A DNA stretch of 64,000 nt from Bolinopsis microptera (GCF_026151205.1 NC_087073.1:20240837-20304836), one strand, 5' to 3'. Shown: positions 14,311 to 25,637, numbered from the stretch's first letter. Numbers and translations are program-made. The notes: generated by a model not told the origin, from the letters alone.

Positions 14311-17300
14311 TAGTAGCTAATGTCTTGTCGCACCTTGTTACTCATCTTTTACTCTATACAATTATAATATTATAATATTTACACTCCTATTATGCGTCTA
14401 AACTTTGTGAACCTGGTGCCACGGCTCATGGTTATTAGATAAAAATTTTAATATTATGATAATTATTATGTGTAGAACTCAGAATAATTAAGGTGCAAAT
14501 TCTTTTCATTATCAGAGGCATCATGTAGATGCGGTAATATTTTATAAATAGTCCGATTCCACACATGCCTAGATTTTTTAAGTGCGGCAAATTTAAAAAA
14601 ACGCAATTAAGCTGAAATATTCGCAAAATTTGCAGCCTTTGAGTTTAACACAACAAACTCTCGTAGAAGTTTTGGTATTAGTACTCTAGTTCGACACGTA
14701 CCCTAGTTCGACAAACCCTAAAGTTCGACTCTGTCGAACTAGGGTACGCTACCTGGACTTTAGTTAGACACGTACCGAAGTTCGAGAGGGGTTATTTCTA
14801 GAGAACTTCAATTTTTGAACTAGAGTACGTGTCGAACCATACTATGTGAATCGAAGTTTTTGCATTTATATGGGCAAGATGATTGGGGCTAGTTGAGCTG
14901 GTCGACTGCATAATTAGATAATTAACCTTTTTACCCTAACCATAGTTGTCCGGGCATGTCGATTTTATCTCATTGTACACAGCGGTACCAGGTACACAAA
15001 TCTATAATAGAACAAATAGCTGCTGATGGTGCAAAAAGTGCGGTATTAGGTCAATAGTGCGATTTTGCACCCATCGCACTTATATGTTACCTCTGGTTTA
15101 TATAGCTGTAAAGGAGCGGTCTCTGAAAAGAGTAATGTTTTTGCCGTATGAACAAACAATCTAGGAATAATATTCTCTGAACTCAACGGTAGTTCATTGT
15201 TGAACCAACAATATTTAGGTTATTGAATCTTCATACTCTTAAATAGATTAAATATATTAAAGCTCTTACACCAATAAAAGAAGAAACATTTCGTTAGCAA
15301 TCAACAAAAACTGTTCTCTCTACTGCACGAACAGACTGAACGATCTTTAGAAATAGAATCTCTTTATTTAAAAGCATGGTTCTCGAGACTGTGTAAATAT
15401 TATTAAACTAATGCACACCGATGCAAAATTTCCTTCATATTTAACACCACCTATTTTGTGAATTCTAACAAGCATTCATCTGCGACGGAGAGACTTCACA
15501 TCGCATGCCACGAATAACAGTGGGGCAACAACACGTGCATTATACAGTTGTAACAAGCTGGCCGCTGTGGATTATTCAGAATATTATGCCGCATAGACGT
15601 AGCAGTGTTTTTAAAGTTTGATTTTAAAATCTAGGGGTCTACAGAAATTCGTCTTAGACCATGGTCATTAGAAAAGTCCGCAGATAAGGATCACTCTTTT
15701 AACAGTTTGACGTAGGAATATTGTCATGGAATCAGGAATTACCTTTTGAAATAGGGATATTTCACGTACACCTATTGTTTTTCTAGCATTAAGCAGAGGG
15801 CAAATTGAGGTTAGCAAGTCGTTTAAAATTTCATTTTGCGGTTACGATATTGCCGACGTGCATGTTTAACTTAAAAAATAACACTTTAATATGCAAAATA
15901 AATTCTTTGGACCGGTGCCAGTTAGAATTTGAAGAGAAGAAACAAGAAACTCGCTGACCAAGGCTGAAATGAGGATTCAGTATTTGTAACATTTTGGGAG
16001 AAAAGCTACAAAATAAAGTTTGCCAAGTTGCCATCTGAACTCATTTTACACTATACATAAACTCATGTGTATATCAACCTGCTAACTTTAAGCGCTTCAT
16101 AAAGGATGAAATGGGGCTCACTTGGCTATCTTAATTCGTAATTTGTAAACTGCTCCTTTATAATCTGTAAACTACTCCTTTATCCTCCTCTCCTCCTGAA
16201 CAGTAGCATTAACTAAATATTACATTAGTAGTAAGCCTCATTTTGGCCCCCTCAGATGTAGTTATTAGACCCACTGTCTCTGACTAGATGAAAAAATCAT
16301 CACAATAAGTTACTCAAGCAGAAGACAAATCAAACTTACAATTACAAAATAAGGCGTCCTCACTATTTTACAAATGGCCGTATGTTAATGGCCGTATGTT
16401 AATTGTTAATGGCAGTTAGCATGCGACCAATTATGAGCGTCTCCTTCTTATTGTCATAGGAATGCTTTACATAGTACATTGCCAAGGCGTGCCGTGGTAT
16501 TTCATATTTACCGCGCTATCTTTAAGATAACGAAGAACAGCTTTATAATTGTTCGTTTCACCAAATTGTTATAATTGCGATGCAATTAAAAGGCACGGAT
16601 AAAACAAGGATAATTTGCTTCTTGTTGTGTATAACGGTTGACACTTGCGGAGGCAAATTGTCGTTTATGTTTCAAATGCTTATATACCAGCCGGGTTTTT
16701 TATTTTAATATCGACTGGTCTTGTTGTTCTTACTCCCTTACCTCCCCTCCCATTTGTTTTGTTTCCTCTCTCCCCCCTCTTCTCCTCCCTCTTCTCCTCC
16801 CTCTTCTCCTCCTTCTTGCTTCTCCGTACGCTAATGACAACTACCAGTACTGTGACACATGATTATTAGTGACCATCGGTCTTAGAGCCATGTACTGCGT
16901 TAATATTACTATCTGATGCAAGCACGAAAATAGAAAGAATGGATAGTGAGCTTTGTATAGAGAGAAATATGCATTTAAAACCGGTTATAACGCGGACACC
17001 CGATGGATAAAGTGACTAGTGTGACTGCCTCTCATTATAGTATAATGGGTTACCCCAGACGCCAAAATTAATCTCATGAATTGAATGGAATTTGTCAAAA
17101 GAACGGAAACTTTAAAAAAAATACTATTTATATTATATTTAGTTAGAATTAGTCGAATTATTATTTATTCTTCAAACACGATCGTAAACAATAAACTGGG
17201 CTACCGGGCTACGTGAAGCCTATATTTATTGTTTCTCGGCAACAATACTATTGACCGTGGACATTCAAAACAATGCACTCGTAGACTCAGATAATATATT

Positions 17301-20300
17301 AACCGCATTGCGATATTATGTATTAGTAAAATAAACGAGATGAAAAATAAAAATAAATTACCATGTAACTAAGCGAACGACTTTAATCTAGTTTTTCGTA
17401 ATCCGAGAAGATACAAATTTGATGATAAGCCAGTCATTGAATTCTGGTTGCCACCCAAATTGCAATTGCCAATATAAATTAATATCAATTAAACTTATAA
17501 TTTCATTTCGATGATATCAACCTAATATTGTTTGCAGGACCAGAGCTAGCGAGAGAAGTGGAGCAAGCGGAGAGGATGATTCAGAGAACTCCCCCGGGGG
17601 TTGTTGGGAACCTTAAAACTGAGGCAGACCGTGCTGCTTACTCTAATAAATATGAGGATCAGTTCGTTAAACTTATTAACGCCGCTCGAAAAAACAACGC
17701 TGAGAAAACAGGTTAGTTACGTTTTTCTACCTTGCTTTATTTATTAATGATTTGCAGTAGGGAGACGTTTTTCCTATTTTGAAACCCATATGAGAGCAGA
17801 AAAGGTCTCTTCAGCTTTAACTCTGTCTCCAATAAGCAGGTGTCACGCTCGGGATACGCTTGGTAATTCTCGGTATTATCGGAAATTGAATTGTTGAGCA
17901 TAGTTAGAAGTTTAATTTTTCAGCCTTAGTCCTTGCTGGTTGTGGCTTATAAAAATTAACATAAAAAATCACTAAAAACACCAAATAAGCCAACTACCAA
18001 AATATACAAAATGTATGAAGCAAATCAAAATACCCTGCACAGTGTACACATATAAAGTCGAAAATTTCCCACCGAAACCACTACCAGAGTTAAAACAGTT
18101 ATTTCCCCACGATTAATTTACCTGCCACCTACACCACTCAGTCATAATAATAATGTTAAATGAAGTAACAGTCAAAATAGAGCTGTAGCTGAAAAGAAGC
18201 AATATGCCCAATAAATAGTGAGACGACAATATTACTTCGGTTCTAAAGCGTTAAATTATGGTGCTCTTAGTTATATTGAAAAACAGTTACAGTTACTTGT
18301 GCTTGCCACCATGTCTTCATATCAAGGTGTTAAGTTTTTAAGTATATAACAATGATAATATGAAAATTAAAGTTGTGTACAATTCGAAAGCCTAACGACG
18401 ATGTTTATAATACAATAATACCTTGGCTGCTTCGGGCCGCTCGTGATAATTCCCGACAGCTTGCTGTAGGGAATTTGCGGCCCGAAGCAGCCAAGGTATT
18501 ATTTCTTATAACTATAAGTACTCGAGCAGAGTCAACATATAAGTGGTGGTGGGTGCAGACTGCAGAGTACAGACCGAACTTTATAGCACCATCATATAAG
18601 TGGTGGTGGGTGCAGAGTACAGACCGAACTTTATAGCACCATCATATAAGTGGTGGTGGGTGCAGACTGCAGAGTACAGACCGAACTTTATAGCACCATC
18701 ATGTCAAATAAACTGTTATTCGGTCTATCAGATTTGTGTGCTTGGCACTTATTATAGTTATACCGTGTACAGTTTAGATAATTGAACCTTGCGGGACTCA
18801 AATTCTAAGGAAGCGTCGCTTTGATATTGATTTATCAATAGTATAAGTTACTGTGAACTGTGAAGGATCTGTTATGAAAGTAGTATGTAACTATTCGTAA
18901 CTATTCGTTTTAGGGGAGAAGAATGGGTTAAGGGGAGCTGTCCAAAAAGTTACATCAGTTTGAGTGTGAGTACACGTACCATCATTCGGAGGTGGTACCA
19001 GGTAGGTCTGTGAAGAGGCAGTGTGCGGGTCCCTCGTCCTCAGAGGTAGGAGTCGTCGTGAGAAGTGGGGTGGTTAGCTCGACCGAATAGATTGGCGCAC
19101 TGTTGATGTCGGCCATAATATACTAACGCTTATCAGCGAACAATTCTCATGCGTAATGAAAAAATTCGATATTGTTAGATGGCAAGTTAATAATGCAGTG
19201 ACTTACTATCGATACAGATAATTGCTAAAAACCAAAAGAACAAAAGAAGGTGACTCTTGGTCTTAGATCGTAATCCCTCAACAGATTGTAAGCGAGTCAC
19301 TTCATAATATTACCGCAATATAGCCTCAAAATCAAATGTTACACCGAGTAAAATTGAAAAACAGTTACTTGTGTTTTCAAGGTGATAAGTTTCTAAGTAT
19401 ATAATAACATATATGATATGACAATTGAAGTTGTGAACAATTAGAAAGCCTAACGACTTTGTTTATATAAGTACTCTAGTGGTCATTATATATTTTAAAC
19501 AGTGATTTTTTTTGCAGATGGATATTTGGGCTTTTAAGTACATAGTATTAAACTGGAGCAGAAATTTGAATCAACAAACTAACAGCTGATCCAACTCTTT
19601 CACTCTGCAGTATTAGAGGAACAGCTACCTTGCAGACTGGTCCGATTTAAAGTAAAGCATAGATTTTTGAATGTCACGTACAGAGAACAAGCATATAAAT
19701 ACAATATGGTTCTTGGAGCCTGTGAAGAATAAAACATATTGCAGAATGCAGCCATTATCCGTCACCTTAGGTCCCTTAGAATAACTAAAAGGTACAACAC
19801 TCAGATTCAGAATCCGCAAAGGATTGTCTGGATGCAGTTTTACCAGAGACCGTCACCAGAGACTGTCACTAAATAAATGTAAATGTTACATACTGGAGTA
19901 CGTATGCAGTTGCATTATGAAGTTATGAGTACAACGTTTAATTTTAGCTGGTGTACTGTGATTTCTTGACAAGCTAAACAAAGGTCTTTTTGTCTCAGTC
20001 ATGCGAGCTGTTCAGATGAAAGAAACGTTTAACATACTTAATGAAAATTGAGAATGTTTGAGCATGCTTGCATAGTTGATCATATCCTTCAAGTCCAAGG
20101 TTCTACATGTAGTATGTATGGTATAGTACCCTGGTTAGTTGAGAGCATAGTCGATTTTTTTATCTCACACTTATTTTACTTCGGAGTAATCCAGCAGCCA
20201 CATTGTTACACAAGTGTAAACAGCCAACTACAAGAAGCCGAAGGATTCATTTGGCCAGTGACGGTTAAGGTAGTGTATACCACACTTTCTTCGCCCGAGA

Positions 20301-23300
20301 CTTTGCTGCAATGGGCAGCTCCTCATTTAACCCTCACACCCGATTTCTCCAGTATTCGGCTGAGTAGACCGGGGGGCTGCATAGACCACTCAGGATCCTT
20401 AGCTGAACGTCAACGACGCTCACCCCACGACCAGGCAGACAGCGGGATTCGAACTCGAGAAAAGTGTGTGAAGTGCGTTATTTAATTGCGTTAATTAAAT
20501 TTATACCAAACACTAGGCATTTACTCCGTTAGCTCTGCATCTAGTTATTTCTTAAAGGCGTACTCAAATAACCCAAGGTGTCTTACTGGGAGGACGACGC
20601 ATAATGGTAAAATCGAGCTTTACAGTAGAAAGTAAGTAGCTGTTACGTATATGTCAAATCACAGCTTTGAAATTTAATATGTCAATTAATTTCAGGCATT
20701 AAATGGATCTCTAAGACTAAACAAAATCCAGGCCTGAGCCATTTCATATTGGCAAGAAATTAGTTTAATATTTACTACCGCCAAAGCAAAGGCTGCAACA
20801 ATATTTGAATTGGCTTCCGTTACCAAGAGAATTACAAAGATGCGAAATTGATACCGTATAAGGTGCAGGAACGGTAGTTAAGTGGAACTCGGTTAAACTG
20901 TTGAACTCGGAGATTCAATATCTTTAATAGCTAATCACAGCATATAGTCAGCAAATTGAAAGTACTACAGTAAATTTAGTATTTCTCAAATTACAGTCAC
21001 TTGACGTAGGAACTTTAACTGGCTCAAAGTCTGCTCTTTGGTGGATACTACTACTCTAGAATTTGTTGAATGAACCTATCAAAAAATGAAAAGTAATATC
21101 CGTTGCAGTAACTTTGAGTGGAGAATGAAATCAGTCATCCACTTTTGCCCATCATCATTATGAGTTACACATATTAGCAACGTATCAAAACATTTAGACC
21201 GACTTTAGAAACGGTAAACCGACTCTCTAAACCCAATAATGCCCCTATATCTTTACATAAGCTTTGTGTTATTCGTCTTTTTCATTTATGCTGCTCTGTA
21301 ATATGTATACCGATCAGTGCTGAGAAGCAGTGTGATAGAGTTCGGACAAAATCTTTAAAAATATAAAACGGTGGCCTGGGACAATCAGGACAATGGTTAT
21401 ATCGTAATTTGAACAAAGCCAAAATAGTAAGTATCCACTGTCCACATGAATGAAAGAGTACAAGTACACAGCTCATTGTATGTTAGATTATAACATTTCT
21501 CATTTGCAAAGTTAATTAAATCGATGGATTGCGTCCGTTCTAGCTACAGACACAATAAAGTAAAGAAAAGGTTCTTCTTGCAGTTGCACTCAGGTATCAG
21601 AAAGTCTAAACTGAAACAATACTTGTTGCATTATTCAAAACGGTAAACTTATATTATGCTGGGTAAAATGTTGTTACTGGCGGCAGAAGCTGCTCTATAC
21701 TCGGTGTTAGTGTTGCAGCACTGAGCCTTCAATTATGCCTAGATTCTGTACAAGGGATAAACTGCAGATTCTACATTTGATAAAGAGCAGCCAAGGTGGT
21801 GAAATTAACATTACTGAAGTCTGCATATCCCCTGCTCGGGGTATTATTAATTATTAGGTTCGTTTAATATATGATTATGCCTAGCACCATTATACTCGGG
21901 ATATAAAAGGTTTCACCCAAACATTTGTGATCTGACCACTCACACATTGCGCGTAGAGCACTCGGTGCTCATATGAAATTTAACGCTGTTTCAAAACCCA
22001 TGTTAGGACATATAAAATAACGCTGCGGCATTCTTAAAGTTGACAATTGTCTTCAAGACCTTCTACATCAAAAACCAAGACTGATTATATTCATAGAGAC
22101 CCTCCTCAGTCTCTAGGTAATCAATTAAGTAAATTGACCCACACACTCTATAGGTGACAAGTCGGCGAACAGAACCCAAGACTCAGATGAGATTCAAATT
22201 GTACACGAGGTACAATCTACTCCAAAAAAGAAGTGTGTCGGGTCCCTTCGCGAGTTTTTCAAAAGTCCTCCTAAAAGCTCGAGCCCGCTCAGTGTTTCCT
22301 CGCCTACGCTCAGTAACCGCAGCATGTGTAAATATGTTGAGATCCCCTCGTCATCGGAGACTTACTCGGGACGGTCTAATCACGACTTAGTGGTACTTTC
22401 CCCAGTACAGACCTGTTCGCCCGTCACAGCCGGCACCCCAAACTTCAAATTAGCAGCAAAATCTCTGTTTAACTCTCAGAACGATCCTGGACCAAACAGG
22501 TCTTCAGACTTGTTCGGAGAGGATGAAGATGATTTTGACGACTTTGAAAACGACGAAAATCTAGACGAAATGATACAATCGTTTACGCAAGTTCCTAAGA
22601 ATCAAGAAACTGACAAATCAAACAATGGCAGTTTCTCCTCGAGCTCCAATCACGAAGAACCAAATCTATCGTTCAGTCCAACAACACCCACCCGGGTATC
22701 ACCCCTGTCATCTCGCCTTCCCAAAAACCAGACAAACAATCCCTCTAAAAAACAAAACAAACACCAAATACTTAACGAAGTTCTGAAAACGGAGGATAAT
22801 GTGTACATTGAGCAGGAGGTTTCTCGCCTGTACACATTCCGAGACGAAAATACAAATCCTGTCAACACTTCCAGTGTATCAAAGTTGGACAAGCTGCTGG
22901 AGCGGTCCTGTAAGCGTAATCGGACACCGAAGCAGGGGAGAGAACCCGCACTTGATGATAGTATGGCTGAACTGTTAGATGATTTGAGTAAATCTCCAGC
23001 TCCGGCCGTGTTATTGTCGAATAATAACTCGTCTCACTCCGCGACAGACGACGGTGGAATGGTGACAGCTGATAACATGGAGTCTCCCCCTCACCAAATT
23101 CCTGACATGTGAGTAGTTTTTACTGTGATTTTAAAACATTAACGCTGTAAGTGTAATGAGTTATAGGGTTAATGTTATACTGCTGTGTTATTGTGTAGTT
23201 CACTAGTTGCTGATCCTGCCTGGCCCCGACGATTTGACTATGAGTAAGGGTTATTTTAGTATTTCCGTATGAACCGTTTCGAAATAAGGATCATTAGCAG

Positions 23301-25337
23301 GGTTTCAACGAAAGTTGCAAAGTCTGAAAGTCCATACGGGTATATGGCCCCCAGAATATAGGTCGTTTTTTGAGCACTTAGAAACAGGTGTTAAAACTAC
23401 TTCTAAGCATGTTTAGGGCTGTAAATATGTACATAATAACCCTTTAAATGTTTCTTGGGTAGTTGAAAATAATTATTAGGTTTTTAAGTGTACTTTTTTT
23501 TCACCTGTAAAAATACCATTTTTTAACAGGGCCCCCAGAATATAGGTCCAAACATCTGTTCCTAAGTTGTTCTAAAATTGTCACAGACAGTTATATGCAG
23601 TCAGAATATGTTGCTGAGACTGTATTGATGATGCCAATGGCTCCAGATACTAAATTGAAATGGTTTAGAGTATACTTAATAGCAAAAAATCAAAAACTAC
23701 GGCCCCCAGAATATAGGTATGCAAAAATCGTCCTCAAATACTCCACCTTCATACATTTTGATGATGCCATCTCTTCAGCATATGTTCTTTAACTGTTTCT
23801 CATCACTACCCCACATTCCTTAATGCTCAGGGTGACAGAGAAAATGCAGAATCTTGGTCGCTATTTTTTTTTTAAAACCTATATTCTGGGGGCCATATAC
23901 CCGTAATGAGTAAAATCTTTAATTTTACTAGTTAAAAAGCTTTCATGCACTCATTTAGTAGGGATCTTAACTAAATACTTAAATAAGATTGAAGGAGTGT
24001 CCCTAGATATGATTGAGGGGGGCTGTTTTTATCTGTATCAATACAATGTGCACCTCAATGACTGTAAATCAGACATTTTTGGCCGCCAAATTTTTTTAAA
24101 GGCCTAACTCAAAATTCTGTCCCAAAACTTAAGGTCATGAGACAATTCTACGTTGATTCTGAAAATTTCATGTGAAAATATTGAAACCCTATTGAGTTCT
24201 ATTGTTTTGAGCGAAGTCAGTTTGAGATATGGGCGATTTTGTTCATTTTTTGCGATTATTTGAACACAGAATCCACAGTTAGGTAGATATTGAGCTGATA
24301 ATCATAGAGAATGTGTAATATATGCTTACCTTCCATATAAAGTTGGTTTCATTCAAAAATATTGATATTTGACCAATTTATGGACCAAAATCGATCAAAT
24401 TTGGTGCGTATGCCCAAATATGGGCATATGGTTTTTGTTTTTATCCCATAACTCGGCCAATCTTTATCCAATTTTGATAAAACTTGATATGTGGGTTCAG
24501 GAGACTAGTAGCTACAAGTAGAGCATCCCAAAGCATGGTTTTGGGCATGTTCAGGGTTTTTGACCAACCTATATTCTGGGGGTCGTATAGACCTATATTC
24601 TGGGGGCCCGTAAAATTGTGGTGGCCATAACTTTTTTCCAAATTGTCAGTTTGCAGATGTCTCGATGAAAAGATAGCTTAAAATAATACTTATACTCATA
24701 CCAGTAGTCTTAATGGCATGTGTTGGACAGATTTTTGTCATGACAATTTTTCGCCATATTTACCCCTCTAGAAAATGACAACATCGTTTAAATCTTTCGC
24801 TGTCATGACCAAATATACCAAAATACCTCATGTAGGTCCAAAATTTTTATCCAGAAACATTAGTTACATGTTTTACTCCAACATAGCAGTAACAGATCCC
24901 ATTAGTATCGCTTATCTTGGTTAGAACTGTATCCACTAACATGACCTATATTTTGGGGGCCACCTATATTCTGGGGGCCATATACCCGTATACCACTGAA
25001 AATTATACAAATATTCATCTTTGTGTTGATTAGCTTTTTATACTCGTCATCACCGCAGCTTCGATCCAAACTAGTCCAAATTATTGTGGAATTTGCTTGA
25101 TGATCTAAAAAACAGCTCTAACAGTAAACACGCCTTAAATATGGCTATTTCAGTGACGAAGACGATTTGCCAGCGTTCCACTCCCAGTCCGAGGATGATG
25201 ACATGGAGCTAAATTCAGGCGATGAAATTCCGGAAATCAGTCCGGTGATTACAACTGGAATCCGACTTCGGAAGCGGACCTCCGGTAGCCTCAGTCCCTT
25301 CAACGAGACACCTCCCAAACGGGGCCGTATACTGTGA
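2267..25337 (+). CDS. RAD18: E3 ubiquitin ligase RAD18, ten exons
   Basis: RAD18 with RAD6 monoubiquitinates PCNA in DNA-damage tolerance. Exons: 2267-2317, 2954-3035, 3426-3487, 3812-3882, 4000-4400, 11237-11333, 11582-11772, 17538-17711, 22154-23108, 25154-25337; phases agree at every junction and the joined frame encodes 755 residues. Residues 25-64 form a C3HC4 RING (RCPICCEIM; HNFCSICVRRH; QCPICKV). Residues 227-246 are a UBZ4 zinc finger (C227, C230, H242, C246). A SAP domain (about 270-304) and a RAD6-binding helix (about 319-376) follow, the order of vertebrate RAD18. The C-terminal 380 residues are acidic, Ser-rich and poorly conserved, ending in a basic KRGRIL tail. A short first exon ending in frame before the RING matches the family. 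Introns of 6.8, 5.8 and 4.4 kb are unusually large for this window and hold transposons and a nested gene. Confidence 0.93.
2399..2854. mobile_element. MITE-like element in RAD18 intron 1
   Basis: The ends GTTAGGGC (2399-2406) and GCCCTAAC (2847-2854) are inverted, and imperfect inverted similarity continues about 50 bp inwards (shared TCTGTGAA and AAATT..GTA..CAAA blocks). No transposase is encoded. AATA next to both ends could be a short target duplication but is weak evidence. An internal module at about 2667-2720 is shared, in opposite orientation, with the larger element at 8707-10765. Confidence 0.6.
3113..3153 (+). repeat. Poly-G tract
   Basis: A run of about 20 uninterrupted G followed by more G-rich sequence, in RAD18 intron 2, preceded by GGGGCC. 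A very similar tract with the same GGGGGCCGG lead-in lies at 14262-14310. Such runs are prone to assembly and polymerase errors, so the exact length is uncertain. Confidence 0.9.
5081..5315 (+). repeat. Two diverged copies of a 65-bp segment
   Basis: The segments 5081-5150 and 5254-5315 share AAATATTGTTGATGTTCAAC and then AAATCTGA..TTGCGA at matching spacing. They are direct copies about 175 bp apart, downstream of the nested sulfotransferase. Probably an old local duplication or two fragments of one dispersed repeat. Confidence 0.6.
5453..6442 (-). CDS. Carbohydrate sulfotransferase-like type II membrane protein
   Basis: A single-exon gene inside RAD18 intron 5 on the opposite strand, 329 residues. 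I start at 6442 rather than at the in-frame ATG at 6475 because a strong 3' splice site (polypyrimidine then CAG) ends two bases before it. A short cytoplasmic tail is followed by a hydrophobic signal anchor near residues 14-34, as in Golgi sulfotransferases. Family resemblance to the CHST8-14 group (Sulfotransfer_2) is seen in the 3'-phosphate-binding-like segment NPLFRLYEYYQ, in TFLEFMVYL and in the C-terminal CRACDTDYDIIVRNQNE. The usual Pro-Lys 5'-phosphosulfate loop is not recognisable (the position reads YYTYNLESCSG), so the enzyme may be inactive or very divergent. Expected site: Golgi lumen. Confidence 0.7.
   Translation of the reverse strand: MTICLKGKPASLFITPIRIAAVIILLIIITVKISLLFHKHVLGPTPMTPHPGLLLNRAQSQTNSQTLLNLLHEELFETANTTSCDNFRKCAVKRKKALVQGCLQEGHDRFSGQFSGPHSTRYYYTYNLESCSGNEENLLDSLTFEVPTVQIVNTESTNTRILHMDNPLFRLYEYYQTLRSGIGYLYLGEEIVYKYRHFNLSEAWKLPYIYEARLGLIWDSSGSKNPFGNPFGPTFLEFMVYLADLNTIKPKNIAPTVLNCRACDTDYDIIVRNQNELRCFDNLFPPESLTDNLSHEAKSEIYQSFHNLPEWVLAHVYEMYASDLNTFQC
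8707..10765. mobile_element. 2.06-kb non-autonomous TIR transposon
   Basis: Perfect 22-bp terminal inverted repeats lie at 8707-8728 and 10744-10765. AATCTT flanks both ends directly (8701-8706, 10766-10771); up to TTTAATCTT is shared, so the target duplication is 6-9 bp. Weaker inverted similarity continues about 190 bp inward and includes TGACGTCATAAAGTCCCTC in both arms. No transposase is recognisable. The left half contains three diverged direct repeats beginning near 8937, 9109 and 9266, each with an AATAACTCGAAAAGTAAG-like start. Confidence 0.85.
12589..13087. mobile_element. hAT-type MITE, 499 bp, with 8-bp target duplication
   Basis: CAGGAATCGACCGGGA at 12589-12604 is the exact reverse complement of 13072-13087. 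The flanks carry a perfect 8-bp direct repeat TTTAGAAT at 12581-12588 and 13088-13095. An 8-bp duplication plus CAG-starting ends is the hallmark of hAT elements. Both arms contain repeated CCCGGTACCGGG and CCCGGT units as subterminal repeats. The middle is ordinary AT-rich DNA with no transposase, so it needed an enzyme in trans. Confidence 0.93.
14262..14310 (+). repeat. Second poly-G tract
   Basis: About 29 G in a row after GGGGTACCCGG, in RAD18 intron 7. Same general structure as the tract at 3113-3153. Confidence 0.9.
14689..14837. mobile_element. Short MITE-like inverted-repeat element
   Basis: A 21-bp terminal arm at 14689-14709 (GTTCGACACGTAC then CCTAGTTC) recurs inverted at 14817-14837 with one mismatch. 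Inside, GTACCCTAGTTCGACA is followed 18 bases later by its exact reverse complement. The unit AGTTCGAC occurs repeatedly. No target duplication could be defined. Confidence 0.65.
16762..16824 (+). repeat. CT-rich microsatellite
   Basis: About three copies of the 12-mer CCTCTTCTCCTC within a pyrimidine-only stretch in RAD18 intron 7. It gives long spurious reading frames but no coding signal. Confidence 0.8.
18414..18503. mobile_element. 90-nt nested hairpin, a probable foldback insertion
   Basis: Outer arms 18414-18440 and 18477-18503 are perfect 27-bp reverse complements. Inside, AATTCCC (18448-18454) pairs with GGGAATT (18469-18475) and ACAGC with GCTGT around a 2-base loop. The paralogous segment at 19.35-19.48 kb lacks it, so it was probably inserted. 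Its size and shape also fit a pre-miRNA; the sequence alone cannot decide. Confidence 0.7.
18537..18700 (+). repeat. Tandem repeat, three units of 57, 50 and 57 bp
   Basis: Units 18537-18593, 18594-18643 and 18644-18700 are essentially identical; the middle one lacks ACTGCAG. Each contains GTGGTGGTGGGTGCAG and ends TTTATAGCACCATC. The array starts 33 bp after the hairpin insertion. Confidence 0.95.
20247..20463 (-). mobile_element. tRNA-derived SINE fragment, 5'-truncated
   Basis: On the minus strand, GAGTTCGAATCCCGCT near 20444-20459 is an intact Pol III B box with T-arm, the 3' part of a tRNA. It is followed by about 190 bp of GC-rich body unlike its surroundings. No A box is seen upstream, so this copy is truncated at the tRNA end. 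Confidence 0.5.
23337..24988. mobile_element. 1.65-kb element with 27-bp inverted ends flanked by TA
   Basis: The ends 23337-23363 and 24962-24988 are perfect 27-bp reverse complements beginning CGGGTATATGGCCCCC. TA lies directly outside both ends, as in Tc1/mariner-type target duplications. The core CCCCCAGAATATAGGT recurs inside: forward at 23348, 23532 and 23703; reversed at 23877, 24567, 24591, 24944 (one mismatch) and 24962. The reversed copy at 23877-23903 extends to the full end and is again followed by TA, so a shorter element (23337-23903) may be nested in the larger one. No transposase is encoded. It sits in RAD18 intron 9. Confidence 0.85.
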
Positions 25338-25631
25338 ATGCCGGAATTGACGTTTAACTTTGGCAATGTTGTTGCTTTTGTATGGAAATTGTTTTTTTTA
25401 TGAATCGGATTTATGGAGTATGAATGTTTCAATTTCATGAGGAATTTTTTGCATTTTTATCTGCGAAATTATTCGGATTTTTACGCGATTTTTAATTTTT
25501 ATTGTTTACAGTTAGAGTTGGACACTACGTATTACATATTTATATAGATTCTTTAATGAGACATACATTTGGCGTAACAGTTTTAATATTTTAGTCCAGA
25601 AAGAAGAATTTTTGAGAAATTTCGTCTTTAA

Positions 25632-25637
25632 AATAAA
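25632..25637 (+). terminator. Likely RAD18 polyadenylation signal
   Basis: AATAAA about 295 bp after the RAD18 stop codon. The first good match downstream. Confidence 0.45.

Larger units (their letters stand above)
11773..17537. other. RAD18 intron 7 (5.8 kb)
   Basis: The intron holds the hAT-type MITE, a second poly-G tract, a small inverted-repeat element and a CT-rich microsatellite, each listed separately. I see no host exon in either strand of the rest. Confidence 0.55.
18270..19490 (+). repeat. Two diverged copies of a 140-bp segment
   Basis: About 18270-18413 and 19345-19460 align over most of their length: a TTGAAAAACAGTTAC start, then TCAAGGTG.TAAGTTT.TAAGTATATAA, then AGAAAGCCTAACGAC (or AAAGCCTAACGAC), then TATAAGTACTC. 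The first copy is interrupted by a 90-nt hairpin that the second lacks. Confidence 0.65.
17712..22153. other. RAD18 intron 8 (4.4 kb)
   Basis: Holds a pair of diverged duplicated segments, a 90-nt hairpin insertion, a 57-bp tandem repeat and a tRNA-like SINE fragment, each listed separately. From 20.5 to 22.15 kb I see nothing further. Confidence 0.55.

Noticed and set aside
20048-20485. 145-residue plus-strand frame
   Set aside because: It runs through the SINE fragment on the opposite strand and has no protein features.
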